In this document: in pieces, positions 1 through 5,788 of the stretch
Position numbering within the stretch: the stretch's first letter is position 1
Layout: each line of letters begins with the position of its first letter
Assembly (NCBI GenBank): GCA_021844725.1
Contig: JAKBSX010000006.1
Span: forward strand, 1 to 19,148
DNA length: 19,148 nucleotides
Direction of reading: 5' to 3'
Source: Actinomycetes bacterium
Lineage (GTDB): Bacteria > Actinomycetota > Acidimicrobiia > Acidimicrobiales > Acidimicrobiaceae
The notes under the pieces: model-generated
The model's input: the letters and a program-made list of their open reading frames with translations, nothing else
Told to the model about the DNA's origin: nothing
The model's database searches: none
Translations under genes and position numbers: made by a program

Positions 1-16
1 AAGCTCAGTTAGATGA

Positions 17-181
17 TCATTTCTTGGGCTCCTGCCCATCGAGAATCATTCGAATAGTCTTCGCGGCGCTCCCAAAAGTCTCTTCCAAGTCATCAATGTG
101 ACTTAGGATCACTTGTGCGCCGGTTTCCCCGAAGACTTCCTCCAGGCGCTTCATCTGGGCTTGATTGAGCCGAGTAGCCAC
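17..181 (-). CDS. Possible small helical protein (54 aa), unknown function
   Basis: An open frame of 54 codons begins at a GTG (179-181) just downstream of in-frame stops and ends at TGA (17-19). The product is rich in alternating charged and hydrophobic residues (for example RLEEVFGETGAQVILSHIDD) and should form two or three amphipathic helices; no membrane segment or cysteine is seen. I do not recognise a family. No Shine-Dalgarno precedes the GTG; an internal ATG at codon 10 is an alternative start. A longer ORF in another frame (93-317) overlaps it but has a less protein-like composition. It lies divergent from the AIR-synthase-like gene. It could be a small archaeal regulator or a chance ORF. 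Confidence 0.4.
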   Translation of the reverse strand: MATRLNQAQMKRLEEVFGETGAQVILSHIDDLEETFGSAAKTIRMILDGQEPKK

Positions 182-341
182 GGGTAATTATCATTTGAGA
201 CATTCGCCATAGGTCTATTACAATATTGCTAAAGCATAAAGCTATTTCACTATTTTCGGACATTTTGTATCGTTGGGCCAAACAAGTTTTCCCACAAAAG
301 TGCGTCTGAGATGCCAAAATGATGACTCACTTATTCACAGA

Positions 342-349
342 CTTATATC
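342..349 (+). promoter_or_regulatory. TATA-like box upstream of AIR-synthase-like gene
   Basis: CTTATATC lies about 16 bases before the GTG at 361. With the usual archaeal spacing of about 26 bases, transcription would begin near 371, inside the longest reading frame. This favours one of the in-frame starts further in (GTG 409, TTG 412 or GTG 421). Confidence 0.4.
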
Positions 350-360
350 AAGTGTAGTAA

Positions 361-1479
361 GTGGAATTCAGAAGTGTTGGCGCTGAAAAGCAGAATCAGT
401 CAAGTCCTGTGTTGACTAAAGTGAGAGTTCCATTGAAAGACCTCCCAGAATATGGAAAGATTGGAAGTGAATTTTTCAAGAGAGTAATCTATCCGAACCT
501 TGGGCGAAAAAACAGCAGGGTTCTGATTGGACCAAAGACGGGTGTCGATACCTGCGCGATAAGTCTGGGAAGAGATCGGGTGCTTGCCGCTACCACGGAT
601 CCTATCTCATTCATCCCAGATCTGGGGCCTGAAGGCTCAGCATGGGAGTCTGTTAATCTCATCGCGTCGGATCTCTCAACGAGCGGCTTAGCACCGCAGT
701 TTGCGCTTTTTGACCTGAACCTACCTCCCCACATGAAAGAGTCTGATTTTGAAAGATACTGGGTTGCTACGAGCAAAGAGTGCTCCAAACTGGGAATAAC
801 GATCATCGGGGGCCACACCAGTCGATTCGAGGGGTTGAATTCCACTGTGATCGGTGCCGGATCGATGTTCTCGGTAGGTCCCAAAGAGTCATATCACTCA
901 GCATCAGACGGCCGAGTTGGCGACTTGGTGCTTGTTACAAAGGGAGCCGCAATAGCTACTACGGCGATACTTGCGACCGCATTTCAAAAGACCGTCAGTA
1001 GGAAGTTAGGGCAAAAGAGATCTGATGTTGCAAGAAAGTACTTGAAAAAGACGACCGTGGTAAAGGAAGCTCTCACAGCAGCTAGGGCAGGTGCGAATGC
1101 GATGCATGACGCGACTGAAGGCGGCGTTCTTTCTGCCGCATACGAGCTTGCAAACGCTTCGGGAACAGGATTAGAATTGGATCTGTCAGAGATTCCAGTT
1201 TCTGAGGAAACCAGAGAGATTTGTGAGATATTCAAAATAGATCCTTACGTTAGTCTGAGCGAGGGAACACTGGTGTTATCCTGCGCGCCATTAAAGGCAA
1301 AAAAGGTCATTTCGGCGCTTCACTCGGCAAGGATCAAAGTCGCCGTGGTCGGAGAGCTGGTTCAAAGGAGGAATGGTCTGATCGTGATGAAGGATGGGCG
1401 GCGTGTTCCGATCAAGTATCCAATGCCAGATCCGTACTGGCGCGCATACTATGATGGAAAGAGTAGAGGATTGCAATGA
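361..1479 (+). CDS. AIR synthase-related protein (HypE/PurM/SelD superfamily)
   Basis: This 372-residue protein belongs to the PurM/HypE ATP-binding superfamily. The N-terminal half carries the metal/ATP loop (TTDPISFIPDLG, about 78-89) and the IIGGHTS motif (148-154); the C-terminal half has HDATEGGVLSAAYELAN, which matches the HDPTEGG element of HypE. Genuine HypE ends in a PR(I/V)C motif whose cysteine carries the thiocarboxamide on its way to cyanide; this protein ends in ...YYDGKSRGLQ with no terminal cysteine, so a hydrogenase-maturation role is unlikely. Archaeal genomes often carry such orphan AIR-synthase-like proteins of unknown substrate. The start is uncertain: the first 20 residues look unlike the family, the TATA box sits close to the GTG at 361, and GTG 421 just before the conserved LPEYGKI is plausible. 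Superfamily assignment is secure; the reaction is unknown. Confidence 0.85.
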   Translation: MEFRSVGAEKQNQSSPVLTKVRVPLKDLPEYGKIGSEFFKRVIYPNLGRKNSRVLIGPKTGVDTCAISLGRDRVLAATTDPISFIPDLGPEGSAWESVNLIASDLSTSGLAPQFALFDLNLPPHMKESDFERYWVATSKECSKLGITIIGGHTSRFEGLNSTVIGAGSMFSVGPKESYHSASDGRVGDLVLVTKGAAIATTAILATAFQKTVSRKLGQKRSDVARKYLKKTTVVKEALTAARAGANAMHDATEGGVLSAAYELANASGTGLELDLSEIPVSEETREICEIFKIDPYVSLSEGTLVLSCAPLKAKKVISALHSARIKVAVVGELVQRRNGLIVMKDGRRVPIKYPMPDPYWRAYYDGKSRGLQ

Positions 1480-1531
1480 ACAAAGAGAACGGTCTGGTAG
1501 AAGGTTAGATTGGTCAAACAGCTATGCCCGC

Positions 1532-1805
1532 CTACTGATTGGTTGGTGTTATTGCGTCTACCCCAACTCTAACAGCCATATCTTGGTTTCCTTGTTGTAC
1601 GTCCAGTATTTTACACTTCGAAATTCCGTGGATTTGCTCGATCAATCCAGCGAGTATTCCGAACGCGAAGTGGCTGCGGCAATCACGCGAGCTGTCTGTC
1701 AATGGATTTCGCAGTATCACGTTGACCACGTGATTATTCTCAGAGAAGTTGTAGTCAAGAATTACCAAGCCAGCAGCTCTTGAACAGATCTTCTTCCACT
1801 TTCAT
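1532..1805 (-). pseudogene. Frameshifted small gene, unknown family (possibly V4R-like)
   Basis: Minus-strand ATG (1803-1805) is preceded at good spacing by AGAGGAG and starts MKVEEDLFKSCWLGNS, then hits a stop. From there a different frame is open to 1532 and encodes a protein-like sequence (VILDYNFSENNHVV..., HFAFGILAGLIEQIHG). Joining the two frames near 1767 gives a continuous protein of about 90 residues. The GILAGLIEQIHG stretch loosely recalls the V4R/hydrocarbon-binding fold, but the match is weak. The TGA of the upstream gene overlaps an alternative in-frame ATG (1821-1823), so the pair looks like a translationally coupled operon. This could be a real frameshift (decaying gene), a sequencing error, or two unrelated small ORFs. 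Confidence 0.4.
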
Positions 1806-1819
1806 CAGGACTTCTCCTC

Positions 1820-2212
1820 TCATGATGCATGCTCGCTCTTATCATTCATTAGTACTGGGAAAGAAAAGAAGCCGAGGGTCGATTTCTTTCTTGAAGCGTA
1901 GCTGACATCAGTAACGCCGCCTAACTCCTTCAGCTTTGAGGATAATTCGAGTGGAGATTGATTCGCGCCCTGGAAATCAGCTATAAACAGGCAAGCCCAC
2001 TCTTGGTCTCGCCCTGAGTCAAGGATTGGGTTATCAATCTCTTGATCGGTATCCCATGTTTTAATATGAATTGAGAATTTATCCCATGTCTGCAGTGAGT
2101 CTGCAAAGACTACAAACTCGTTTGCGTAGCCTCCCATTGGCCTAGAGCTACCAATGCTTCTGGGCACGTATTTGATCTCGCGAACGGTATTACCCGGCGT
2201 CTGAGTATACAT
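1820..2212 (-). CDS. Hypothetical protein (130 aa)
   Basis: This is a soluble-looking protein of unknown function, starting at ATG 2212 with a modest purine-rich GGGAAAG just upstream. The N-terminal half has an alternating strand pattern with many aromatic residues (ANEFVVFADSLQTWDKFSIH); the C-terminal part contains a helix and strand resembling an ACT/ferredoxin-like unit (PLELSSKLKELGGVTDVSYA, then GFFSFPVL). There is no signal peptide or membrane helix. Its stop overlaps an ATG of the following, apparently frameshifted gene, so the two were probably cotranscribed. It is divergent from the MDR oxidoreductase gene with an 85-base gap. I do not recognise a named family. Confidence 0.6.
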   Translation of the reverse strand: MYTQTPGNTVREIKYVPRSIGSSRPMGGYANEFVVFADSLQTWDKFSIHIKTWDTDQEIDNPILDSGRDQEWACLFIADFQGANQSPLELSSKLKELGGVTDVSYASRKKSTLGFFSFPVLMNDKSEHAS

Positions 2213-2237
2213 CTTTCCCGCAAAAATCGTTAGGATT

Positions 2238-2245
2238 GATAAAAG
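2238..2245. promoter_or_regulatory. TATA-like element between divergent genes
   Basis: GATAAAAG lies in the 85-base gap between divergently oriented genes. Read forward it would place transcription near 2270 for the oxidoreductase gene at 2298; read in reverse (CTTTTATC) it lies about 30 bases from the ATG at 2212. It may serve one or both genes. Confidence 0.3.
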
Positions 2246-2297
2246 CCTTGGGGAGAGCGCTTAAGAGTAGACAGTCTGCTTCGAATTATGAACGCGC

Positions 2298-3287
2298 TTG
2301 AAAGCTGTCTGGTATGAACAATACGGCAATGCAAGAGACGTTCTGAAGTTTGGGGAACTTGAGGTACAAAACCCAAAATCACACGAGATCAGGGTCAGCG
2401 TCAAGGTCTCGGGACTAAACCCGACGGACATTAAGAGAAGAAGAGGTACGAGCGCTGCAAACCCAAAGTTTCTCAAGGTGATACCACACATGGATGGTTC
2501 CGGAATAGTGGGCGACGTAGGTAGTGACGTCCACAACTTCAAGCGGGGCGACAGGGTTTGGTTGTACGAGTCACAGTTTGGAACGGCGTTTGGAACTGCC
2601 GCGGAATATGTTGTCGTACCCGAGCATAGAGCAGTGAAGCTTCCTGACGGAGTAAGCTTTGACGTGGGAGCAAGCCTTGGCGTTCCTGCGATCACAGCAC
2701 ACAGGTGTCTTTTCCAAGACGGTCCGATCGAGGGTAAGACAATTCTCGTTCAGGGAGGCGCAGGCGCCGTAGGAAAGTACGCAATCGAGCTTGCAAAATG
2801 GGGAAACGCGGCAAGCGTGATTGCGACTGTGAGCTCTCAAGAAAAGGCAGAGGTTGCTCTTGAAGCGGGAGCAGATCACGTCGTGAATTACAAAACTGAA
2901 GACGCGGTCGAGAAGATCAAGGCTCTTGCACCAGGAGGAGTTGACCTTGTAGCGGAGGTTTCCTTCGGTTCAAACTGGGAGGTTGATGCCACCCTTCTGG
3001 GTCCAAACGGGGTGATTTCAGCATACTCTTCAGACTCCCAGCGCGAGCCAAAGATCTCGTTCCCTGCATTGATGGGGAAAAATCTCACAGTGCATTTTGT
3101 CCTTGTGTACATGATGACAAAGGAGGCGCACGATGACGCAATCAGAGACATTCAAGGCGCGTTGGGGAAGAAATATTTGACACCCACAATCGCCGGAAGA
3201 TTCCCGTTGTCCAAGACCGTCGATGCACACGAGTTCTTGGAAAGCGGTAAGGCTGTTGGAAAGATACTCGTGGATGTAGCACAGTAA
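2298..3287 (+). CDS. Zinc-free MDR family NAD(P)H:quinone oxidoreductase-like protein
   Basis: This 329-residue medium-chain dehydrogenase/reductase is of the quinone oxidoreductase (QOR/zeta-crystallin) type, which moves hydride from NAD(P)H to quinones or activated double bonds. It has the GroES-like N-terminal domain (VSGLNPTDIKRRRG, HMDGSGIVGDVG) and a Rossmann domain with the nucleotide loop VQGGAGAVG (151-159), followed by ATVSSQEKAEVALEAGADHV typical of the family. The cysteine cluster and catalytic-zinc Cys/His of alcohol dehydrogenases are absent, as expected for QOR. The TTG start gives MKAVWYEQYG, which matches the family's usual N-terminus; an ATG at 2288 is out of frame. Length is normal. 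The gene is followed by a hairpin-T terminator. The substrate cannot be inferred from the sequence. Confidence 0.92.
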   Translation: MKAVWYEQYGNARDVLKFGELEVQNPKSHEIRVSVKVSGLNPTDIKRRRGTSAANPKFLKVIPHMDGSGIVGDVGSDVHNFKRGDRVWLYESQFGTAFGTAAEYVVVPEHRAVKLPDGVSFDVGASLGVPAITAHRCLFQDGPIEGKTILVQGGAGAVGKYAIELAKWGNAASVIATVSSQEKAEVALEAGADHVVNYKTEDAVEKIKALAPGGVDLVAEVSFGSNWEVDATLLGPNGVISAYSSDSQREPKISFPALMGKNLTVHFVLVYMMTKEAHDDAIRDIQGALGKKYLTPTIAGRFPLSKTVDAHEFLESGKAVGKILVDVAQ

Positions 3288-3309
3288 CTCCTAAACTCCT
3301 ATTCTTTGC

Positions 3310-3334
3310 GCTCTCTGTTGGAGAGCAATTTTTT
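3310..3334 (+). terminator. Hairpin plus T-run terminator after MDR gene
   Basis: A GCTCTC/GAGAGC six-base-pair stem with a five-base loop (TGTTG) is followed after two bases by six Ts (3329-3334), starting 22 bases after the stop of the MDR gene. Confidence 0.65.
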
Positions 3335-3395
3335 CTGCGTTGTTGCGAGACGAAAGCTGATCAACCGATCAATTCAAGACCATGCGATGAGAAAG

Positions 3396-3626
3396 CTACT
3401 TTTTGCAATCGCGATTCGTATTACATGCGAGTGAATAATTGGCAGGAATCTGATACCTCCAGAAAGACGGATTGACAAGGTACTCGAGAAGTATCAGGTG
3501 TGATTTTGCACTCACCAACTTCGAAAAGTACGAAATCATGTTTTCCCAGGCCGTAAGTGAGACATTGGTGACTGCAAGACACGATGATGCGTAACAATTC
3601 ATGACATGCATCTTGAACAATGTCAT
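3396..3626 (-). CDS. Hypothetical ORF (76 aa), possibly part of a broken gene
   Basis: This ATG-started ORF begins one base after the stop of the upstream ORF on the same strand. It has a plausible composition (AWENMISYFSKLVSAKSHLI, then LLEYLVNP) but no recognised domain. In the competing frame, the upstream ORF also stays open beyond its TGA for 69 further codons to 3421, so it is unclear which frame, if either, is coding. The two ORFs may be a small operon downstream of vapC, or fragments of one decayed gene in this accessory patch. Confidence 0.28.
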   Translation of the reverse strand: MTLFKMHVMNCYASSCLAVTNVSLTAWENMISYFSKLVSAKSHLILLEYLVNPSFWRYQIPANYSLACNTNRDCKK

Positions 3627-3627
3627 G
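3600..3627. repeat. 8-bp inverted repeat with 12-base loop
   Basis: CATGACAT (3600-3607) and ATGTCATG (3620-3627) are exact inverted copies. The second arm covers the start codon of the ORF beginning at 3626 on the minus strand and adjoins the stop of the preceding ORF. It could form a hairpin in the mRNA; its function is unknown. Confidence 0.4.
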
Positions 3628-4014
3628 TCATAGGGAGAAGGGGCCAGTATTGTGTACTTCGTAAAAGGGGGCCACGCTCTTCAGTCCGCTCAAGTTCATG
3701 AGTTCATACGGATACAGGACCGGAATCGAAGTCATATTCTGGGAAGAGAGATTCTTTACAACTGCGTCTTCGTATACGTAGTCGTCAAGTACGATCACTT
3801 TGAATCGACTTGGATGTTGATGTACGAAGATCAATTCAGACGTCTCGTTCCCACTTCGGTACAAGGCAGGAATATCTCCCAGCATGATGGACCAGTTGAA
3901 TTCCAGATAGCGGTCACGTAAATTTTTGACTGGTTGCATCCGGGGGACTTGGTTAAAGACTTGAGCGAATCCTACCGAGTTGGCACGCATGTTTTCATAC
4001 AAAGTCAGGAACAT
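3628..4014 (-). CDS. Hypothetical protein (128 aa) downstream of vapC
   Basis: This minus-strand ORF starts at ATG 4014, overlapping the last codons of vapC by 20 bases, so it could be translationally coupled to it. The middle section has a strand-turn pattern (RFKVIVLDDYVYEDAVVKNL) reminiscent of alpha/beta proteins, but no catalytic motif or known family is recognisable. There are no membrane helices. It ends at TGA (3628-3630), after which the same frame remains open for another 69 codons, raising the possibility that the true gene was longer. It may be a passenger gene of the toxin-antitoxin cassette or a degenerate remnant. Confidence 0.4.
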   Translation of the reverse strand: MFLTLYENMRANSVGFAQVFNQVPRMQPVKNLRDRYLEFNWSIMLGDIPALYRSGNETSELIFVHQHPSRFKVIVLDDYVYEDAVVKNLSSQNMTSIPVLYPYELMNLSGLKSVAPFYEVHNTGPFSL

Positions 4015-4429
4015 AACGGTTCAAGGAAATTGTGTAAACCGGAAATTTGTCGAGTATTTCTTTGTCTTCGGTAATTACCTTTGTGTGGATTCTTTGTGCC
4101 AGAGCAACGTAGCTTGCATCATAAACAGTCAGATCTTGCCTAAAGCTCATGGCTCCGCTCGACTCTAGCAGTTTTCCTAGTGGCCTCCATATGCTGAATT
4201 GATATTTGCTCAATGATTTGGCTGCTATCGTAAGATTCGTCTCATCATATAGCCCGCTGAATCGCAGCGCATTCATTACTTCATAGAACAGCAAACTCGG
4301 CACGGTTAGTCTGACCCGTCCCGTAGCAAAGTCGTTTCTTAGTCCAATTGCGTGCTCTGAATCTGACTCGATTAGAAACCATTTGGTTACTATTGATGAA
4401 TCAACGACGTACTCTTTCTTTTTCGCCAT
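3995..4429 (-). CDS. vapC: VapC-like PIN-domain ribonuclease toxin
   Basis: This is a PIN-domain endoribonuclease of the VapC type, expected to cleave RNA using Mg2+ or Mn2+ held by acidic residues. Counting from the ATG at 4429 (144 aa), the four acidic residues are all present: D10 (YVVDSSIVTKWF), E50 (LLFYEVMNAL), D104 (TVYDASYVALA) and D122 (TEDKEIL). Length is standard for VapC. An upstream TTG at 4456 would add nine residues not typical of the family; the ATG start begins MAKKKEYVVDSS, close to the usual PIN N-terminus. It overlaps the 3' end of the antitoxin gene by about 40 bases, the usual coupled toxin-antitoxin arrangement. It appears intact and potentially active. Confidence 0.9.
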   Translation of the reverse strand: MAKKKEYVVDSSIVTKWFLIESDSEHAIGLRNDFATGRVRLTVPSLLFYEVMNALRFSGLYDETNLTIAAKSLSKYQFSIWRPLGKLLESSGAMSFRQDLTVYDASYVALAQRIHTKVITEDKEILDKFPVYTISLNRYVPDFV

Positions 4430-4656
4430 TGTTTGATCACTGCCAGTGAATTCCAATCTCTTGGCGCTTGTCTTTTCACCTTCTCATTGAGGATCACAGC
4501 CTCTGCCATGTCTGCGCTGCCTTCCTCCTCGACTCTTTGATAGATCATTTCTCTAATCTCTTCGCTCCAGTTAACTTCAATGTGGGTCATTTTTTCTTTG
4601 AGCGATCGGGGAAGAGTTATGGTCGTCCTTACAAGTCGTTCCTTACGTTTCGACAT
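4390..4656 (-). CDS. vapB: VapB-like antitoxin (ribbon-helix-helix)
   Basis: This 88-residue protein begins with a basic strand and helix (RLVRTTITLPRSLKEKM) characteristic of ribbon-helix-helix DNA-binding antitoxins, followed by IEVNWSEEIREMIYQRVEEE, the segment commonly seen in archaeal VapB. The C-terminal part (residues about 50-88) should wrap around the PIN toxin. It is encoded immediately upstream of, and overlapping, vapC. As in known VapBC pairs it probably binds its own promoter with VapC to repress the operon; the AATAT-rich repeats upstream are candidate sites. The ATG start at 4656 is directly followed by the conserved basic region, so the start is well supported. Confidence 0.87.
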   Translation of the reverse strand: MSKRKERLVRTTITLPRSLKEKMTHIEVNWSEEIREMIYQRVEEEGSADMAEAVILNEKVKRQAPRDWNSLAVIKQWRKRKSTSLIHQ

Positions 4657-4661
4657 ACTGA

Positions 4662-4696
4662 TAATATCGGTAATATGATGGAATATTTAACAATAT
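4662..4696 (-). promoter_or_regulatory. vapBC promoter with four phased AATAT repeats
   Basis: Upstream of the vapB start, AATAT occurs at 4663-4667, 4672-4676, 4682-4686 and 4692-4696, spaced 9 to 10 bases, close to one helical turn. The first two are part of an exact TAATAT-CGG-TAATAT direct repeat. The third, read on the minus strand as TTAAATATTC, is a reasonable TATA box. The array could be a cooperative operator for VapB ribbon-helix-helix dimers. This function is inferred. Confidence 0.45.
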
Positions 4697-5230
4697 GAAC
4701 TTTTAGACCAGTTCGCCGCCGAACCGCAAATTGACGCGTATGCTCTGGGTACTCCAAGAATGAACAAGGATAGAGCCGGTCGTCCAAGGATGGATGACAG
4801 GAAGGCTATGAACGCAATATTCTACGTTACAAGGACAGGATGCCAGTGGGGCGCTCTTCCAAGATCCCTCGGTGCAAAGAGGACAGTGCATGACAGATTC
4901 CAGAAGTGGCCGGATGCCGAAGTGTTTCAGAACATGTGGAGGGAGGGGTCTTCTGGAATACGATCAAATCAAGGGAATCGACTGGGAGTGGCAGGCCATA
5001 GATGACTCTCTCACGAAGCCGCCTCTCGGGGAAAAACACCGGACCAAATCCAACGGATCGAGCAAAATCAGGAGTCAAGAGAAAATCAGGCCCGACGGCG
5101 TCAGGAAGATGCCGGTCATTGCCGCAGCAATCAAGAGCAGTCCTACTAGAGCAAGAAGTGACCTCATTAACGCATCACAAAAGATGCCCACTCGGAAGTG
5201 GCTGGAGCTCTAGGCGGCATTGCTAGATAT
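4694..5230 (+). pseudogene. Decayed IS5-type transposase remnant
   Basis: The sequence reads as an IS5/IS4-superfamily transposase spread over shifting frames. Frame one (to about 4950) has RAGRPRMDDRKAMNAIFYV and TGCQWGALP..., the insertion-sequence N-terminal domain. A second frame continues GIDWEWQAIDDSLTKPPLG, holding the first catalytic Asp (D of AIDDS). A third frame gives GKNTGPNPTDRAKSGVKR, the family's GxNTGPNPTDRGK motif. It then returns to the second frame for the PDGVRKMPVIAAAI strand. At least three frameshifts are needed, two near G- or A-runs. The normal protein is about 250 residues; the C-terminal catalytic D and E region is not recognisable, and no clear start or terminal inverted repeats were found. 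It is inactive. Confidence 0.85.
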
Positions 5231-5248
5231 GTGAAACAGATTTACGGG

Positions 5249-5258
5249 AAAATATAAG
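5249..5258 (+). promoter_or_regulatory. TATA box for ABM-like gene
   Basis: AAAATATAAG is a good archaeal TATA element. Transcription would start near 5280, about 25 bases before the ATG at 5307, supporting that start over the GTG at 5274. Confidence 0.5.
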
Positions 5259-5306
5259 TGACACTTTGAAATTGTGGTTTTTGGGGCATTACTTATTAGA
5301 AACGCC

Positions 5307-5744
5307 ATGAAGATCGGCAGAATAGAGGAATCTGAAGTGTCCGAAAACGACCTGAGATACGCAAGACACGTAGCGCTCAAGGTAAAGCCAGATCAAATTG
5401 GCAACTTCCTTACAAAGATGCGCGAGGGCGTCTTTCCACGCTTGAAGGAGCAAGCAGGGATAAGAAGGATGTACCTTCTTAGTAGTACCGGAGGAAACGA
5501 GTTTCTGTCAGTTACGTTCTGGAACAGCAAGTCTAACGCCGATGCGTATGGCGACTCGATAGTATTTACAAGGATCAACGAACTCGTAAGAGATCTCTTG
5601 GAATCAGACCCGGTCGTCACGGAATATGATATTGAATTTCACGATGTGAACGCAAAAGACCTTCCGCCTCCGCAATCAGCAAGCGTTCCACAGAAAAAGG
5701 CACCTCGCTCCGAAAGAAAGAGCGCAAAGAAAAAAACCCAGTAG
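5307..5744 (+). CDS. ABM-like (dimeric alpha/beta barrel) protein with basic tail
   Basis: This 145-residue protein resembles the antibiotic-biosynthesis-monooxygenase-like ferredoxin-fold superfamily. A first strand (RYARHVALKVKPDQI) leads into a helix with the family's spacing (FLTKMREGVFPRLKEQAGI), then a strand (RRMYLLSSTGGNEFLSVTFW) and a second helix starting with SNADAYGDS. The tail (about the last 25 residues) is rich in Lys, Arg, Pro and Ser and is probably disordered. These domains act as small oxygenases, heme-degrading enzymes or stress proteins; no residue here decides between them. The ATG at 5307 is preferred over the GTG at 5274 because the TATA box predicts a transcript starting near 5280. 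It ends convergently with the amidohydrolase gene, with a 44-base gap containing a GGCAATTGCC palindrome. Confidence 0.75.
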   Translation: MKIGRIEESEVSENDLRYARHVALKVKPDQIGNFLTKMREGVFPRLKEQAGIRRMYLLSSTGGNEFLSVTFWNSKSNADAYGDSIVFTRINELVRDLLESDPVVTEYDIEFHDVNAKDLPPPQSASVPQKKAPRSERKSAKKKTQ

Positions 5745-5788
5745 GGCAATTGCCTATCTGTTTGTTGGAATCTGCGTTTCCTCACAGT

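Noticed and set aside
93..317. 74-aa minus-strand ORF
   Set aside because: Composition is not protein-like, and it overlaps, in another frame, a shorter ORF (17-181) with a much better amphipathic pattern.
318..400. Possible C/D-box sRNA starting with ATGATGA
   Set aside because: The only CTGA at a suitable distance lies inside the AIR-synthase reading frame and no internal C'/D' pair is seen.
1394..1783. 129-aa plus-strand ORF overlapping the end of the AIR-synthase-like gene
   Set aside because: It is a shadow of the AIR-synthase gene at its 5' end and lies antisense to the better minus-strand frame in the rest; no domain or ribosome-binding site.
5742..5757. GGCAATTGCC palindrome between convergent genes as a terminator
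   Set aside because: A loop-less 10-base palindrome without a following T-run is not a convincing terminator.
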